Notes: a model not told the origin generated them from the letters alone. DNA of 64,000 bases from Sternotherus odoratus (GCA_032164245.1 JAVMKO010000009.1:85540712-85604711), one strand, 5' to 3'; positions 22,501 to 34,403 are shown, numbered from the stretch's first letter. Made by a program: numbers and translations.

Positions 22501-24457
22501 AAGGAAATGCAGCATAACCGGTTCTCCGTGAAGGTCTCCCAATCCCTAACAGTCACGGGGGCAGCCTAAAGCAGGAAGTATCATACTCATTGCAAAAGAA
22601 ACCCTGATTGGCCAGCGAGAAACTCTGGACACCACATGTCCTGTAGAACAGCGAACACAGAGGAGCTATCGCAGTAAAACTCCACAGTCAGAGCCAGGGC
22701 AGGGGACGAATTCTCAACTCGGCTGTGGCTGTTGAAAAGTTTTGCCCTTAGCCATTCAGAAGCATGTCCCAGCGAGCCAGGCTATCGGCAGGACACTAAC
22801 TACTGCGTGGAACAGAAAACGGGGGCAGCGCCATAGCTTCTCTCAGCAATAGCAACAAAGTTCAGTTCAGTCGCAATCCCAGGCACACCGGCTGCTAGCT
22901 GCCCCGAGGGGGAACAGATAGAAAGTGTGAAAAATTGGGACGGGGATAATAGGCACCTGCACAAGAAAACCCCCAAATATCGGGACTGCCCCTGTAAAAT
23001 TAGGACATCTGGTCACCTGGCCTCCACCAACGCATTAAGCCTATATAAATACCCAGTCACTTGGCTTGTATTATTTGACATAAACGTCTGGGTTTATCTA
23101 TTTTCAGCATCCATGAGCTGCCATCCCCATTTCTCAAACAGCCACCTGAGTCAGACATGAAACAAAGCTCCGCTCCAGCCTTCCAAAATACACTGCCCAG
23201 GAAACAAACTGGCTGTTACCACGTGGAGCCTGCCAGCTGCAGTCATCAAGATGGCACCGATCTGCCAGGTACTGCACAGGACTCGAGTAGAACCCACTAT
23301 GGGGAGGAACACAACAGCCACGTAGAATTCAACCACAGAAAACACTCTCCACCCTCGTGCTGTCTACAGGAACTAAGCAAGGACAACATTGCAACAGGAA
23401 GGCTAAGCTGCTTAGGAGGCCTTATTAGGGAAGCTTTAAAAGCACATGCAAACCATACCAGACAGATTCCAGCCTAACACAGTAAAACAGAAGCATTATT
23501 TTAAAGGGACACAACCGTCCTCTAGTCTAGCAAAACTCTAGCTAGTCTGCCAAAGCTGGGCAACATCTGTCTGAGAAACAGCTGCCTGTCCACTGGGACC
23601 GCAAGTTCTCTCCTCAGGGGGCTGGGCAGTGGAGAAGCACTACACCTACACCATTCTTCAGGGTGACAGAGTTTGGAGGGGAGAGCATCCAAGATCTGGG
23701 AAGGCCTAGGTGTGTTTTGAGAGGCAAGTCAGTAGCTTCCATGCTAAATCCGAGTGCGAGATGCGAACACTGGCAGCACTGATGAGCAAGAGCACACTCT
23801 GTTATGAAGTGCGGCACAGCCGCCGTGAGTCACATCTCCATGCTCTGAAGAGCAAGACAAACAGACGGAGAGAATCAAAGCAGGCAAGAGTCTGGGGAAA
23901 AGGGAGAAATGCTCCTGTTAACTGTGCCATTCATGATGAACCTCCAGATAAAGCAGAAGGCAGGGAAAGCTCCGCTGTAATGGAAGCATCTTTTAGAGAC
24001 AGAGAATTGAATTACTCAAGCTACTGGCCCCAAAAGGCTGGATTGTAGAGTACGTAGCATGGAGCCGCTCTAAAGCGGTTATTACACAACACCTGTGCCA
24101 TGTGGAGCAATTCCCACCCGCACCCAGCTCCCCCGCCCTGCAAAGGGGTTAGCGGCACAGACTGAAATCATCCCACGCAATGTTGCTGATTTGAAAAGGC
24201 GACAAATCAAGTGTTATCACTTCAGCGGATCCTTCTCCGGGAGCAAGGGAGATGCCCAGTTTGCTCCCCCCATTGCCTCAGTGCCCTCAAGTTCCACAAC
24301 CAAACCAATCAGGAGTGGACGGTCTCCTCTGAAGTCCGACACAGCACAGCCTACGTCCCTTTCAGAATGCGACCTGGAGCAAGTGAGCACATGATCCGGC
24401 AGCAACTGACAGGAGCCAGAGCCACGGTCGTGTGCTCCATTGCCAGCCACTCACCTC
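22501..24457. other. Intronic or intergenic, no feature seen
   Basis: Unique-looking sequence without exon signature or familiar repeat. Confidence 0.35.
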
Positions 24458-25205
24458 CATAGACTCCTAGAATATCCAGGTTGGAAGGGACCTCGGGAGG
24501 TATCTAGTCCAACCCCCTGCTCAAAGGAGGATCAATCCCCAACTAAGTCATCCCAGCCAGGGCTTTGTCAAGCCTGACCTTAAAAAACCTCTAACAAAGG
24601 GGATTCCACCACCTCCCTAGGGAACCCATTCCAGTGCTTCACCACCCTCCTAGGGAAATGGTGTTTCCTATTATCCAACCTAGACCTCCCGCTCTGCAAC
24701 TTGAGACCATTACTCCTTGTTCTGTCATCTGGTACCACTGAGAACAGTCTAGATCCATCCTCTTTAGAACCCCCTTTCAGGTAGTTGAAAGCAGCTATCA
24801 AATCTCCCCTCAGGTTTCTCTTCCGCACACTAAACAATCCCAGTTCCTCAGCCTCTCCTCATAAGTCATGTGCTCCAGGCCCCTAATTATTTCTGTTGCC
24901 CTCCACTGGACTCTTTCCAATTTTTCTACATCCTTCTTGTAGTGTGGGGCCCGAAACTGGACACAGTACCCCAGATGAGACCTCACCAATGTCGAATAGA
25001 GGGGAATGAGCACACGTCCCTCAATGTTCTGGAAATGCCCCTATTTATACAACCCAAAATGCCGTTAGCCTTCTTGGCAACAAGGGCACACTGTTGACTC
25101 ATATCCAGCTTCTCATCCACTGTAACCCCTAGGGCCTTTTCTGCAGAACTGCTGCCTAGCCATTCGGTCTGTAGCAGTGCATGGGATTCTTCCGTCCTAA
25201 GGAGC
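24458..25205 (-). mobile_element. CR1 LINE, 5'-truncated
   Basis: Opens with the CR1 3' end ('aggttggaagggacctcggg', 'agtccaaccccctgctcaaa'). Minus strand encodes [20 protein letters not shown] and [19 protein letters not shown], the C-terminus of CR1 ORF2. Frames are broken. Confidence 0.9.
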
Positions 25206-26456
25206 AGTCCTGGTCCTCATTGCCATGCAGGTTTGGTACTGGACTGCCAGAAAGCCAGCCGAGGGAAACGGACGTGGCAGACACTGTACTGTCTCCTAAG
25301 CGCCCCCCTCCCGAAGTTTTCAGTGTTTGCTTGACACCCACAACTGCCTGAGGTGCCACCTTGTCATTGCTCCTGACAGAACTGCCTATGTGCAAGTCTT
25401 GCTGAACGTGACCACCGCTGTGCGCTTAACCCAGGGCAGAGGTTAGGGCGTGAGTGAGGCAGGGACAGCGATTCATGGATGAACAGACAGGCAGGAATGG
25501 CCAGCCCGGATCCGGCAGGCTGCTTAGCGCAGTGCCAAAGGCCCTCACCGTAGATGCATGGAGCTAATGGGGATTTTCCTACGAGTCTCGTTTCCCCTGG
25601 TAACACAGCAATAAATCACACAATAAGAGAGCACAACCCCCAGTCCATTGCCTCCTTTGCATTTGTGATGCTCTCTGGCAACCCCTCCGTGCCTCCGCCT
25701 GAGCGTGGGGAACAGCCCGGGGATCTGGGCACCGCAGGGCTTGGGAGCGAGGATTTCTGTCTGTGTCAAGACAGAGAAGGGGATTTGACGAACGGCTGTT
25801 TCTTTTTTCTAGAAGGAGGGAGAAGCTCCCAGGGCTCTGCCCCTTCCCACATCGTGGTGCCCGATTCGTCCTGCGTACCCCCAAGTTACACCTCACTTGG
25901 AAACTACCCGCGCACGAACGTCCAACAGTGTCACGCCCGGGGCTCCCTTCTCCACAGAAGGGAACCTAAATCCCCTGTCAATCTGGGACCTGCACCTCAG
26001 TGTCTAGCACACCCACAACACAAACAAGCCATTGTGCGAAGTGTTAGCTGGTGGTGCCACCACTGCCAGGGCTTTTCTGTAGCTGGGGTAAAGCCAGGCC
26101 CCGAGCGAGCTCCCTGCGCCCCACAGGGACCTGTGTCCCCGTCCTCCCCCCAGACCCACTGAGCAGCAGCCCTGGCCGTGCTGGCGGAGGAAGGAAATGC
26201 CCGGGAGGCCCCCCCCCAGCAACAGCTGCTCGGGTCGATTCTCGCCCAGGAATTTCCAGGCTGCGTCGGAGAAGTTTCCGCGCAAACGGGGACCCGGAGC
26301 CGAGATCAAACACAGGCCGGAACCCGCAACACCCGAGGCGGATCCCGCGCCGCTCGCAGGCCAGACACCCGCCCCGTGCCTCCCGGCTCCGGACGCGTGA
26401 CCGGAGGAACCCCGCCCCCCCAACCGACCCCCCGCACCTCGCCCCCATCACCCCGT
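25206..26456. other. GC-rising stretch, no gene seen
   Basis: Nothing recognisable. GC content climbs toward the array at 26457 and the putative SLC7A3 promoter. Confidence 0.35.
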
Positions 26457-27290
26457 AACCCCCCTCACTTCGATCCCCCCGCCCCCACCCCGCCCCCCAC
26501 CCGACCCCCCGCACCTCGCCCACCCATCACACCCCGCCCCCCCAACCGACCCCCCGCACCTCGCCCCCATCACCCCATAACCCCCCCTCACTTCGATCCC
26601 CCGCCCCCCAACAACCCCCCCGCACGTCGCCCAACACCCCGTAAACCCCCCTCACTTCGATCCCCCCGCCCCCCCCGCACCTCGCCCCCATCACCCCGTA
26701 ACCCCCCTCACTTCGATCCCCCCGCCCCCCAACCAACCCCCCCGTACCTCGCCCAACACCCCGTAAACCCCCCTCACTTCGATCCCCCCGCCCCCCAACC
26801 AACCCCCCGCACCTCGCCCCCCATCATCCCGTAACCCCCCCTCACTTCGATCCCCCCGCCCCCCAACCAACCCCCCGCACCCTCGACCCCCATCACCCCG
26901 TAACCCCCCCTCACTTCGATCGCCCCGCCCCCCACCCCGCCCCCCAACACCCGTAAACCCCCCTCACTTCGATCGCCCCGCCCCCCACCCCGCCCCCCAA
27001 CACCCCGTAAACTCCCCTCACTTCGATGCCCCCCAACCGACCCCCCCGCACCTCGCCCCCATCATCCCGTAACCCCCCCTCACTTCGATGCCCCCCAACC
27101 GACCCCCCCGCACCTCGCCGTCACCCCCCGGCCACCCAACCGACCCCCCATCACCCCGTAACCCCCCTCAGTTCGATCCCCCCGCCCCCCATATCCCCCC
27201 CCTCAGTTCGATCCCCCCGCCCCTCAACCGCCCCCCCCCCCGCCCCCCATGCCCCCGTACCCCCCCCTCAGTTCGATCCCCCCGCCCCGC
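26457..27290. repeat. C-rich tandem array with cacttcgatcccc units
   Basis: At least 13 irregular units of roughly 52-70 bp sharing 'cccctcacttcgatcccccc' or 'ccctcagttcgatccccccg' followed by C-runs and a 'gcacctcgccc' block. Spacing of the ttcgat word varies from about 35 to 125 bp. The strand is almost free of G tracts; its complement is G-rich. It lies just downstream of the putative SLC7A3 promoter. Confidence 0.85.
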
Positions 27291-27469
27291 TGTCCCCGGA
27301 CCCGCCCCGCGTGCGGCTCGGCCCGGCTGATGTAACACGAGCCCCGATTGCGAGATCGCCACGGGCGCCGGCGGCAGCCTGGGAGCGGCGGCAGGGCAGC
27401 CCCGCGCCCCACGCCCCGGTCCCGGCCCCACGCGCGCCACGTCCCGGTCCCGGCCCCGCCCCCACTCAC

Positions 27470-27600
27470 CGCCACGCGGGTTCGCTCGGGGCAGCGGCGA
27501 GTCAATGAATGGGGGCGCGCGGGAAGCAGCCGCTTTTCCCCAGCAGGGAGGGGCCGTGATCACGGAGCCCCGCCCCTTTCTGCTCCGCCCCCCGAGTCTG
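27470..27600 (-). promoter_or_regulatory. SLC7A3: Candidate SLC7A3 promoter and non-coding first exon
   Basis: Very GC- and CpG-rich sequence with a good minus-strand donor, GCGTGGCG|GTGAGTGG, at 27470/27469. The SLC7A3 coding exon has its own upstream acceptor at 20917, so a non-coding 5' exon must exist; this is the best candidate I see. Transcription start is not defined. The 33-bp minisatellite begins right upstream. Confidence 0.4.
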
Positions 27601-27604
27601 CTCG

Positions 27605-30600
27605 CGCAGGGCAGGGCAGGGCAGGGCGCAGGGAGAGACGGGTCCCGCGCAGAGCAGGGCGCAGGGAGAGACGGGTCCCGCGCAGAGCAGGGCGCAGGGA
27701 GAGAGGGGTCCCGCGCAGAGTAGGGCGCAGGGAGAGGGTCCCGCGCAGAGCCAGGGCGCAGGGAGAGAGGGGTCCCGCGCAGAGCAGGGCGCAGGGAGAG
27801 AGGGGTCCCGCGCAGAGCAGGGCGCAGGGAGAGAGGGGTCCCGCGCAGAGTAGGGCGCAGGGAGAGGGGTCCCGCGCAGAGCAGGGCGCAGGGAGAGAGG
27901 GTCCCGCGCAGGCAGGGCGCAGGGAGAGAGGGGTCCCGCGCAGAGCAGGGCGCAGGGAGAGACGGGTCCCGCGCAGAGCAGGGCGCAGGGAGAGAGGGGT
28001 CCCGCGCAGAGCAGGGCGCAGGGAGAGAGGGGTCCCGCGCAGAGCAGGGCGCAGGGAGAGAGGGGTCCCGCGCAGTGGCAGGGCGCAGGGAGAGAGGGGT
28101 CCCGCGCAGAGCAGGGCGCAGGGAGAGGGGTCCCACGGAGGGCAGGGTGCAGGAGAGGGGTCCCGCGCAGAGCAGGGCGCAGGGAGAGGGGTCCCACGCA
28201 GGCAGGGTGCAGGAGAGGGTCCCGCGCAGAGCAGGGCGCAGGAGAGAGGGGTCCCGCGCAGGGCAGGGCAAGGTGCAGGGAGAGACGGGTCCGCGCAGAG
28301 CAGGGCGCAGGGAGAGAGGGGTCCCGCGCAGGGCAGGGCGCAGGGAGAGAGGGGTCCCGCGCAGAGCAGGGCGCAGGGAGAGAGGGGTCCGCGCAGAGCA
28401 GGGCGCAGGGAGAGAGGGGTCCCGCGCAGGGCAGGGCGCAGGGAGAGAGGGGTCCCGCGCAGAGCAGGGCGCAGGGAGAGGGTCCCACGCAGGGCAGGGT
28501 GCAGGGAGAGAGGGGTCCCGCGCAGAGCAGGGCGCAGGGAGAGAGGGGTCCCGCGCAGAGCAGGGCGCAGGGAGAGGGTCCACGCAGGGCAGGGTGCAGG
28601 GAGAGACGGGTCCCGCGCAGAGCAGGGTGCAGGGAGAGAGGGGTCCCGCGCAGAGCAGGGCGCAGGGAGAGAGGGGTCCCACGCAGGGCAGGGTGCAGGG
28701 AGAGAGGGGTCCCGCGCAGGGCAGGGCGCAGGGAGAGGGGTCCCGTGCAGAGCAGGGCGCAGGGAGAGAGGGGTCCCGCGCAGGGCAGGGCGCAGGGAGA
28801 GAGGGGTCCCGCGCAGAGCAGGGCGCAGGGAGAGAGGGGTCCCGCGCAGAGCAGGGCGCAGGGGAGAGGGGTCCCACGCAGGGCAGGGTGCAGGGAGAGA
28901 GGGGTCCCGCGCAGGGCAGGGCGCAGGGAGAGGGGTCCCGTGCAGAGCAGGGCGCAGGGAGAGAGGGGTCCCGCGCAGGGCAGGGCGCAGGGAGAGGGGT
29001 CCCGCGCAGAGCAGGGCGCAGGGAGAGAGGGGTCCCGCGCAGAGCAGGCGCAGGGAGAGAGGGGTCCCACGCAGGGCAGGGTGCAGGGAGAGAGGGGTCC
29101 TGCGCAGGGCAGGGCGCAGGAGAGGGGTCCCGTGCAGAGCAGGGTGCAGGGAGAGGGGTCCCGCGCAGAGCAGGGCGCAGGGAGAGAGGGGTCCCGCGCA
29201 GGGCAGGGCAAGGTGCAGGGAGAGACGGGTCCCGCGCAGAGCAGGGCGCAGGGAGAGAGGGGTCCCGCGCAGGGCAGGGCGCAGGGAGAGAGGGGTCCCG
29301 CGCAGAGCAGGGCGCAGGGAGAGAGGGGTCCCGCGCAGAGCAGGGCGCAGGGAGAGAGGGGTCCCGCGCAGGGCAGGGCGCAGGGAGAGAGGGGTCCGCG
29401 CAGGGCAGGGCGCAGGGAGAGGGGTCCCACGCAGGGCAGGGCGCAGGGAGAGAGGGGTCCCGCGCAGAGCAGGGCGCAGGGAGAGAGGGGTCCCGCGCAG
29501 AGCAGGGCGCAGGGAGAGGGGTCCCACGCAGGGCAGGGTGCAGGGAGAGACGGGTCCCGCGCAGAGCAGGGTGCAGGGAGAGAGGGGTCCCGCGCAGAGC
29601 AGGCGCAGGGAGAGAGGGGTCCCACGCAGGGCAGGGTGCAGGGAGAGAGGGGTCCCGCGCAGGGCAGGGCGCAGGGAGAGGGGTCCCGTGCAGAGCAGGG
29701 CGCAGGGAGAGAGGGGTCCCGCGCAGAGCAGGGCGCAGGGAGAGAGGGGTCCCGCGCAGGGCAGGGCGCAGGGAGAGAGGGGTCCCGCGCAGAGCAGGGC
29801 GCAGGGAGAGGGGTCCCGCGCAGGGCAGGGCGCAGGGAGAGAGGGGTCCCGCGCAGAGCAGGGCGCAGGGAGAGAGGGGTCCCGCGCAGAGCAGGGCGCA
29901 GGGAGAGGGGTCCCACGCAGGGCAGGTGCAGGGAGAGACGGGTCCCGCGCAGAGCAGGGTGCAGGGAGAGAGGGGTCCCGCGCAGAGCAGGGCGCAGGGA
30001 GAGAGGGGTCCCACGCAGAGCAGGGCGCAGGGAGAGGGGTCCCACGCAGGGCAGGGTGCAGGGAGAGACGGGTCCCGCGCAGAGCAGGGTGCAGGGAGAG
30101 AGGGGTCCCGCGCAGAGCAGGGCGCAGGGAGAGAGGGGTCCACGCAGGGCAGGGTGCAGGGAGAGAGGGGTCCCGCGCAGGGCAGGGCGCAGGGAGAGGG
30201 GTCCCGTGCAGAGCAGGGCGCAGGGAGAGAGGGGTCCCGCGCAGGGCAGGGCGCAGGGAGAGAGGGGTCCCGCGCAGAGCAGGGCGCAGGGAGAGAGGGT
30301 CCCACGCAGAGCAGGGCGCAGGGAGAGGGGTCCCACGCAGGGCAGGGTGCAGGGAGAGACGGGTCCCGCGCAGAGCAGGGTGCAGGGAGAGAGGGGTCCC
30401 GCGCAGAGCAGGGCGCAGGGAGAGAGGGTCCCACGCAGGGCAGGGTGCAGGGAGAGAGGGGTCCCGCGCAGGGCAGGGCGCAGGGAGAGGGGTCCCGTGC
30501 AGAGCAGGGCGCAGGGAGAGAGGGGTCCCGCGCAGGGCAGGGCGCAGGGAGAGAGGGGTCCCGCGCAGAGCAGGGCGCAGGGAGAGAGGGGTCCCGCGCA

Positions 30601-32285
30601 GAGCAGGGCGCAGGGAGAGAGGGGTCCCACGCAGGGCAGGGTGCAGGGAGAGAGGGGTCCCGCGCAGGGCAGGGCGCAGGGAGAGGGGTCCCGTGCAGAG
30701 CAGGGCGCAGGGAGAGAGGGGTCCCGCGCAGGGCAGGGCGCAGGGAGAGAGGGGTCCCGCGCAGAGCAGGGCGCAGGGAGAGAGGGGTCCCGCGCAGAGC
30801 AGGGCGCAGGGAGAGAGGGGTCCCACGCAGGGCAGGGTGCAGGGAGAGAGGGGTCCCGCGCAGGGCAGGGCGCAGGGAGAGGGGTCCCGTGCAGAGCAGG
30901 GCGCAGGGAGAGAGGGGTCCCGCGCAGGGCAGGGCGCAGGGAGAGAGGGGTCCCGCGCAGAGCAGGGCGCAGGGAGAGGGGTCCCGCGCAGAGCAGGGCG
31001 CAGGGAGAGAGGGTCCCGCGCAGAGCAGGGCGCAGGGAGAGAGGGTCCCGCGCAGAGCAGGGCGCAGGGAGAGAGGGGTCCCGCGCAGAGCAGGGCGCAG
31101 GGAGAGAGGGGTCCCGCGCAGAGCAGGGCGCAGGGAGAGGGGTCCCGCGCAGAGCAGGGCGCAGGGAGAGAGGGGCCCCGCGCAGAGCAGGGCGCAGGGA
31201 GAGAGGGGTCCCGCGCAGAGCAGGGCGCAGGGAGAGAGGGGTCCCGCGCAGAGCAGGGCGCAGGGAGAGAGGGGTCCCGCGCAGAGCAGGGCGCAGGGAG
31301 AGAGGGGTCCGCGCAGAGCAGGGCGCAGGGAGAGAGGGGTCCCACGCAGGGCAGGGCGCAGGGAGAGAGGGGTCCCGCGCAGAGCAGGGTGCAGGGAGAG
31401 GGGTCCCGCGCAGGGCAGGGCGCAGGGAGAGAGGGGTCCCGTGCAGGGCAGGGTGCAGGGAGAGATGGGTCCCACGCAGGGCAGGGCGCAGGGAGAGGGG
31501 TCCCGCGCAGGGCAGGGTGCAGGGAGAGGGGTCCCGCGCAGGGCAGGGCGCAGGGAGAGGGGTCCCGCGCAGGGCAGGGTGCAGGGAGAGGGGTCCCGCG
31601 CAGGGCAGGGTGCAGGGAGAGAGGGGTCCCACGCAGGGCAGGGCGCAGGGAGAGGGGTCCCGCACAGGGCAGGGTGCAGGGAGAGGGGTCCCGCGCAGGG
31701 CAGGGCGCAGGGAGAGAGGGGTCCTGTGCAGAGCAGGGTGCAGGGAGAGAGGGGTCCCACGCAGGTCAGGGCGCAGGGAGAGGGGTCCCGCGCAGGTCAG
31801 GGCGCAGGGAGAGAGGGGTCCTGTGCAGAGCAGGGTGCAGGGAGAGAGGGGTCCCACGCAGGTCAGGGCGCAGGGAGAGAGGGGTCCCGTGCAGAGCAGG
31901 GTGCAGGGAGAGGGGTCCCGCGCAGGGCAGGGTGCAGGGAGAGGGGTCCCACGCAGGGCAGGGTGCAGGGAGAGACGGGTCCCGCGCAGGGCAGGGTGCA
32001 GGGAGAGGGGTCCCGCGCAGGGCAGGTCGCAGGGAGAGGGGTCCCGCGCAGGGCAGGGTGCAGGGAGAGGGGTCCCATGCAGAGCAGGGCGCAGGGAGAG
32101 GGGTCCCGCGCAGGTCAGGGCGCAGGGAGAGAGGGGTCCCGCGCAGGGCAGGGCGCAGGGAGAGAGGGGTCCCACGCAGGGCAAGGCGCAGGGAGAGAGG
32201 GGTCCCGCGCAGAGCAGGGCGCAGGGAGAGAGGGGCCCCGCGCAGGGCAGGGTGCAGGGAGAGGGGTCCCGCGCAGAGCAGGGCA
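27605..32285. repeat. 33-bp G-rich minisatellite, about 4.7 kb
   Basis: Roughly 145 tandem copies of a 33-bp unit of the form gggcgcagggagagaggggt + cccgcgcagagca, with 31-bp versions lacking one 'ag'. Common variants are cgc/tgc, cccgcg/cccacg/cccgtg, cagagc/cagggc and gagag/gagac. The rare cccgtg variant recurs about every 195 bp (six units), with one 291-bp gap near 30203-30494, showing higher-order amplification. The consensus has no stop codon in any frame, so frames of up to 1651 codons open on both strands; these are not genes. Confidence 0.97.
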
Positions 32286-32763
32286 ATGAGTTCCAGAGGG
32301 TGACTGTGCTTTGCGGGAAGAAGTCCTTTACTTCCCTAGGTTTGTTTCAATCCTGCTGCCTGTCAGAGGAGCCTTGGGCCCTAGTCCTTTCAATCCTGCT
32401 GCCTGTCAGAGGAGCCTTGGGCCCTAGTCCAGCTCAGAACTACACTTCCCAGAATACTGCGTGTCGGGGCACTGATGCAAGCTGTCCCGTGGTGTCATCA
32501 GCTCCTTGGGTTCCTGCAGCTCACATGTCAAGTGCAGCAGGAGGAAGTGAGTCGCCCTTTCAGAGACCAGCTTCAGGAACAAACCTGGCCGTAGCTAGAG
32601 CCAGGCCTGGGCTACCCCAAAGTCCGCTCCCTCAAACGCCAGCGCCCAGGGCTGGGATAGCCCATGTGCCATGTGTTGGAGTCAAGCCGCAGATAGCCCT
32701 GGTGTAGACACCGCTACAGGATTCCTCACTCCCCTGCCCCGGGGGAAGGGGATTCACTGCAAG
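32286..32763. other. Unique flank with a 43-bp tandem duplication
   Basis: A block starting 'tttcaatcctgctgcctgtc' at 32345 is repeated at 32388, two adjacent near-identical copies. The rest is unremarkable. Confidence 0.6.
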
Positions 32764-33030
32764 CAGCAGTTCTCGAACTGTGGGTCACGATCCCATTTTA
32801 ATGGGGCTGCCCTAAGACTTGTTGGGGCCAAAGCCTAATGCTATGGGAGGCAGGGCTCACATTACAGGCCCCCCACTGAAGAAGCCCTGGGACTTAGGCC
32901 TTGCCCCTCATCCCTGCCCAGGGCCGCAGGACTCAGGCAGGCAGAGGCTTTGGTCCCCCCCTCCTGGGGGCTGGTAGAAATTTTGGTTGTCAGAAGGGAG
33001 TGGCAGTGCATGGACGTTTGAGAACCGCTG
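32764..33030. mobile_element. hAT-type non-autonomous element
   Basis: Ends CAGCAGTTCTCGAAC and GTTTGAGAACCGCTG are imperfect inverted repeats about 267 bp apart, with a non-coding interior. The target duplication is not clear. Confidence 0.6.
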
Positions 33031-33057
33031 CTACCCTGATGGAAGAATCCCTTCCAC

Positions 33058-33178
33058 TGCTAAGAATCAGAGAGGTAGCCGTGTTAGTCTGGAATAGCAG
33101 AGGTAACAAAGAGTCCTGTGGCACCTTAAAGACTAGCTAAAGTTTTGAAGCATAAGCTTTCGTGGGCTAATACCCACT
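33058..33178 (+). mobile_element. Dispersed reptilian interspersed repeat (SINE- or Penelope-type)
   Basis: Contains 'tagccgtgttagtctggaat', 'gtcctgtggcaccttaaaga' and 'cataagctttcgtgggctaa', a very common turtle repeat. A reversed copy lies at 48526-48612. Its class is not certain to me. Confidence 0.6.
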
Positions 33179-33430
33179 TTGTCCACTTCCATTGCTGTGG
33201 GTCTAGACTACAGCGTTTCTAGTGCAGACCCACTCAGAATACCCACTTCGTCCACTTCCATTGCTGTGGGTCTAGACTACAGCGTTTCTAGTGCAGACCC
33301 ACTCAGAATACCCACTTCGTCCACTTCCACTGCTGTGGGTCTAGACTCAAGCGTTTCTAGTGCAGACCCTGTCACGGAGCGCCCGGGCGATGGACACAGT
33401 ACTCCCACTTCATCACAGACCCACTCAGGC
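33175..33430. repeat. 69-bp tandem repeat, three copies
   Basis: Three copies of a unit starting gtccacttcc at 33181, 33250 and 33319 (period 69), containing 'gtgggtctagactacagcgt'. The third copy is split by a 48-bp collapsed LTR. Confidence 0.9.
33370..33417 (-). mobile_element. Collapsed solo LTR, 48 bp left
   Basis: Starts tgtcacggagcgcccgggcg, like the LTR at 50156, and ends cttcatcaca, like LTR ends here. It is flanked by the 5-bp duplication GACCC. About 600 bp of the interior seen in other copies is missing. Confidence 0.7.
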
Positions 33431-34403
33431 TTTCGGGGTCCTACCGCTGCTCCCCCAACGCAATTGCTGTTTGAACAGCATGTGTGCACATCATAGGCCT
33501 CCAGGCCAGCCCCACGTCACATCCTGATGGCTGGGGGCCCAGCCGCTTCCCACAACTCAGGAGCCAGCTTCAGGAAGCAAAGACAGCAAAACCTGCTGAG
33601 AATCCCCTGCTCTGCCCTGGGGCAGGGCTGAGTCACAGGGACAGGAAGCAAAAGTGCCCCACCCTTAACTGCAGATGCTTCCCACCCAGCTGGAGGTCAG
33701 CTGCTGCTGGGCTCCGTTACCAGTGGGCAGAAACAACCGCTTCCTCCTGCCTTGGCTGAGATACAGAAGGACAAGCAGACACTGTCCCAGACGCACTCCC
33801 TGCTGCTCAGAAGTAAGGAAACCTGCCTAGGATAGGGAAAAGAAAAACACAAGGACAGCCCTGCCCCAGCCCCATGTGTTCACAAGCTGGAGAGCCAGGA
33901 AACACCACGGCTGCCTGGAGCTCTGCAAGGGGGGGTCTCGAGGGCTTGGCTACACTTGCAGCTGTAGAGCTCTTAGGGTTAAACCAACCTTCGGCGAGCG
34001 CACCAGGGAAAGTGCCACAGTCTGTCCACACGGACAGCCGCAAGCGCACTGGCAGGGCCACATTTGCAGCAGTATTGGGAGCGGTGCATTATGGGCATGG
34101 CAGCTATCCCACAGAGCACCTCTTCCATTCTGGCACTGTGGGAAGGGGACAGGCGTGGGGGGCATTCTGGGTCCTGTCCCAAAGCCCCGTGATGCATCGC
34201 TTCGCATCCCAGCAATCCCCATGTTTCTGTCCACATTTGACGCCATCTTTCAGCGGTTTTTATGTAGCGCCCTCTGTCTTCCCTTTCGGTCTGTGGGAAT
34301 GGAGCCCGAACTGTGGAGGAACATGCTGACGAGTCTCACCAGCACTCAGGTTTGGCAGTCGAGTTACTGACTCTGAGGATGATATCGACGCGAATAACAC
34401 ATA

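Larger units (their letters stand above)
20917..27469 (-). other. SLC7A3: Probable first intron of SLC7A3
   Basis: Runs from the acceptor upstream of the coding start (AG at 20917-20918) to a candidate donor GTGAGT at 27464-27469. It holds a Tx1/L1-like LINE end, CR1 pieces and a C-rich array. The first exon assignment is inferred, so the intron extent is too. Confidence 0.45.

Noticed and set aside
26178..27508. Pro-rich frames of about 160-218 aa
   Set aside because: Translations of the C-rich array; no splice or start support.
27605..32285. CRISPR array
   Set aside because: Units are contiguous without distinct spacers and the genome is vertebrate; this is a minisatellite.
27168..32707. 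Giant open frames (1261-1651 aa) on both strands
   Set aside because: They are translations of a 33-bp tandem repeat without stops; products are simple repeats and overlap each other on both strands.
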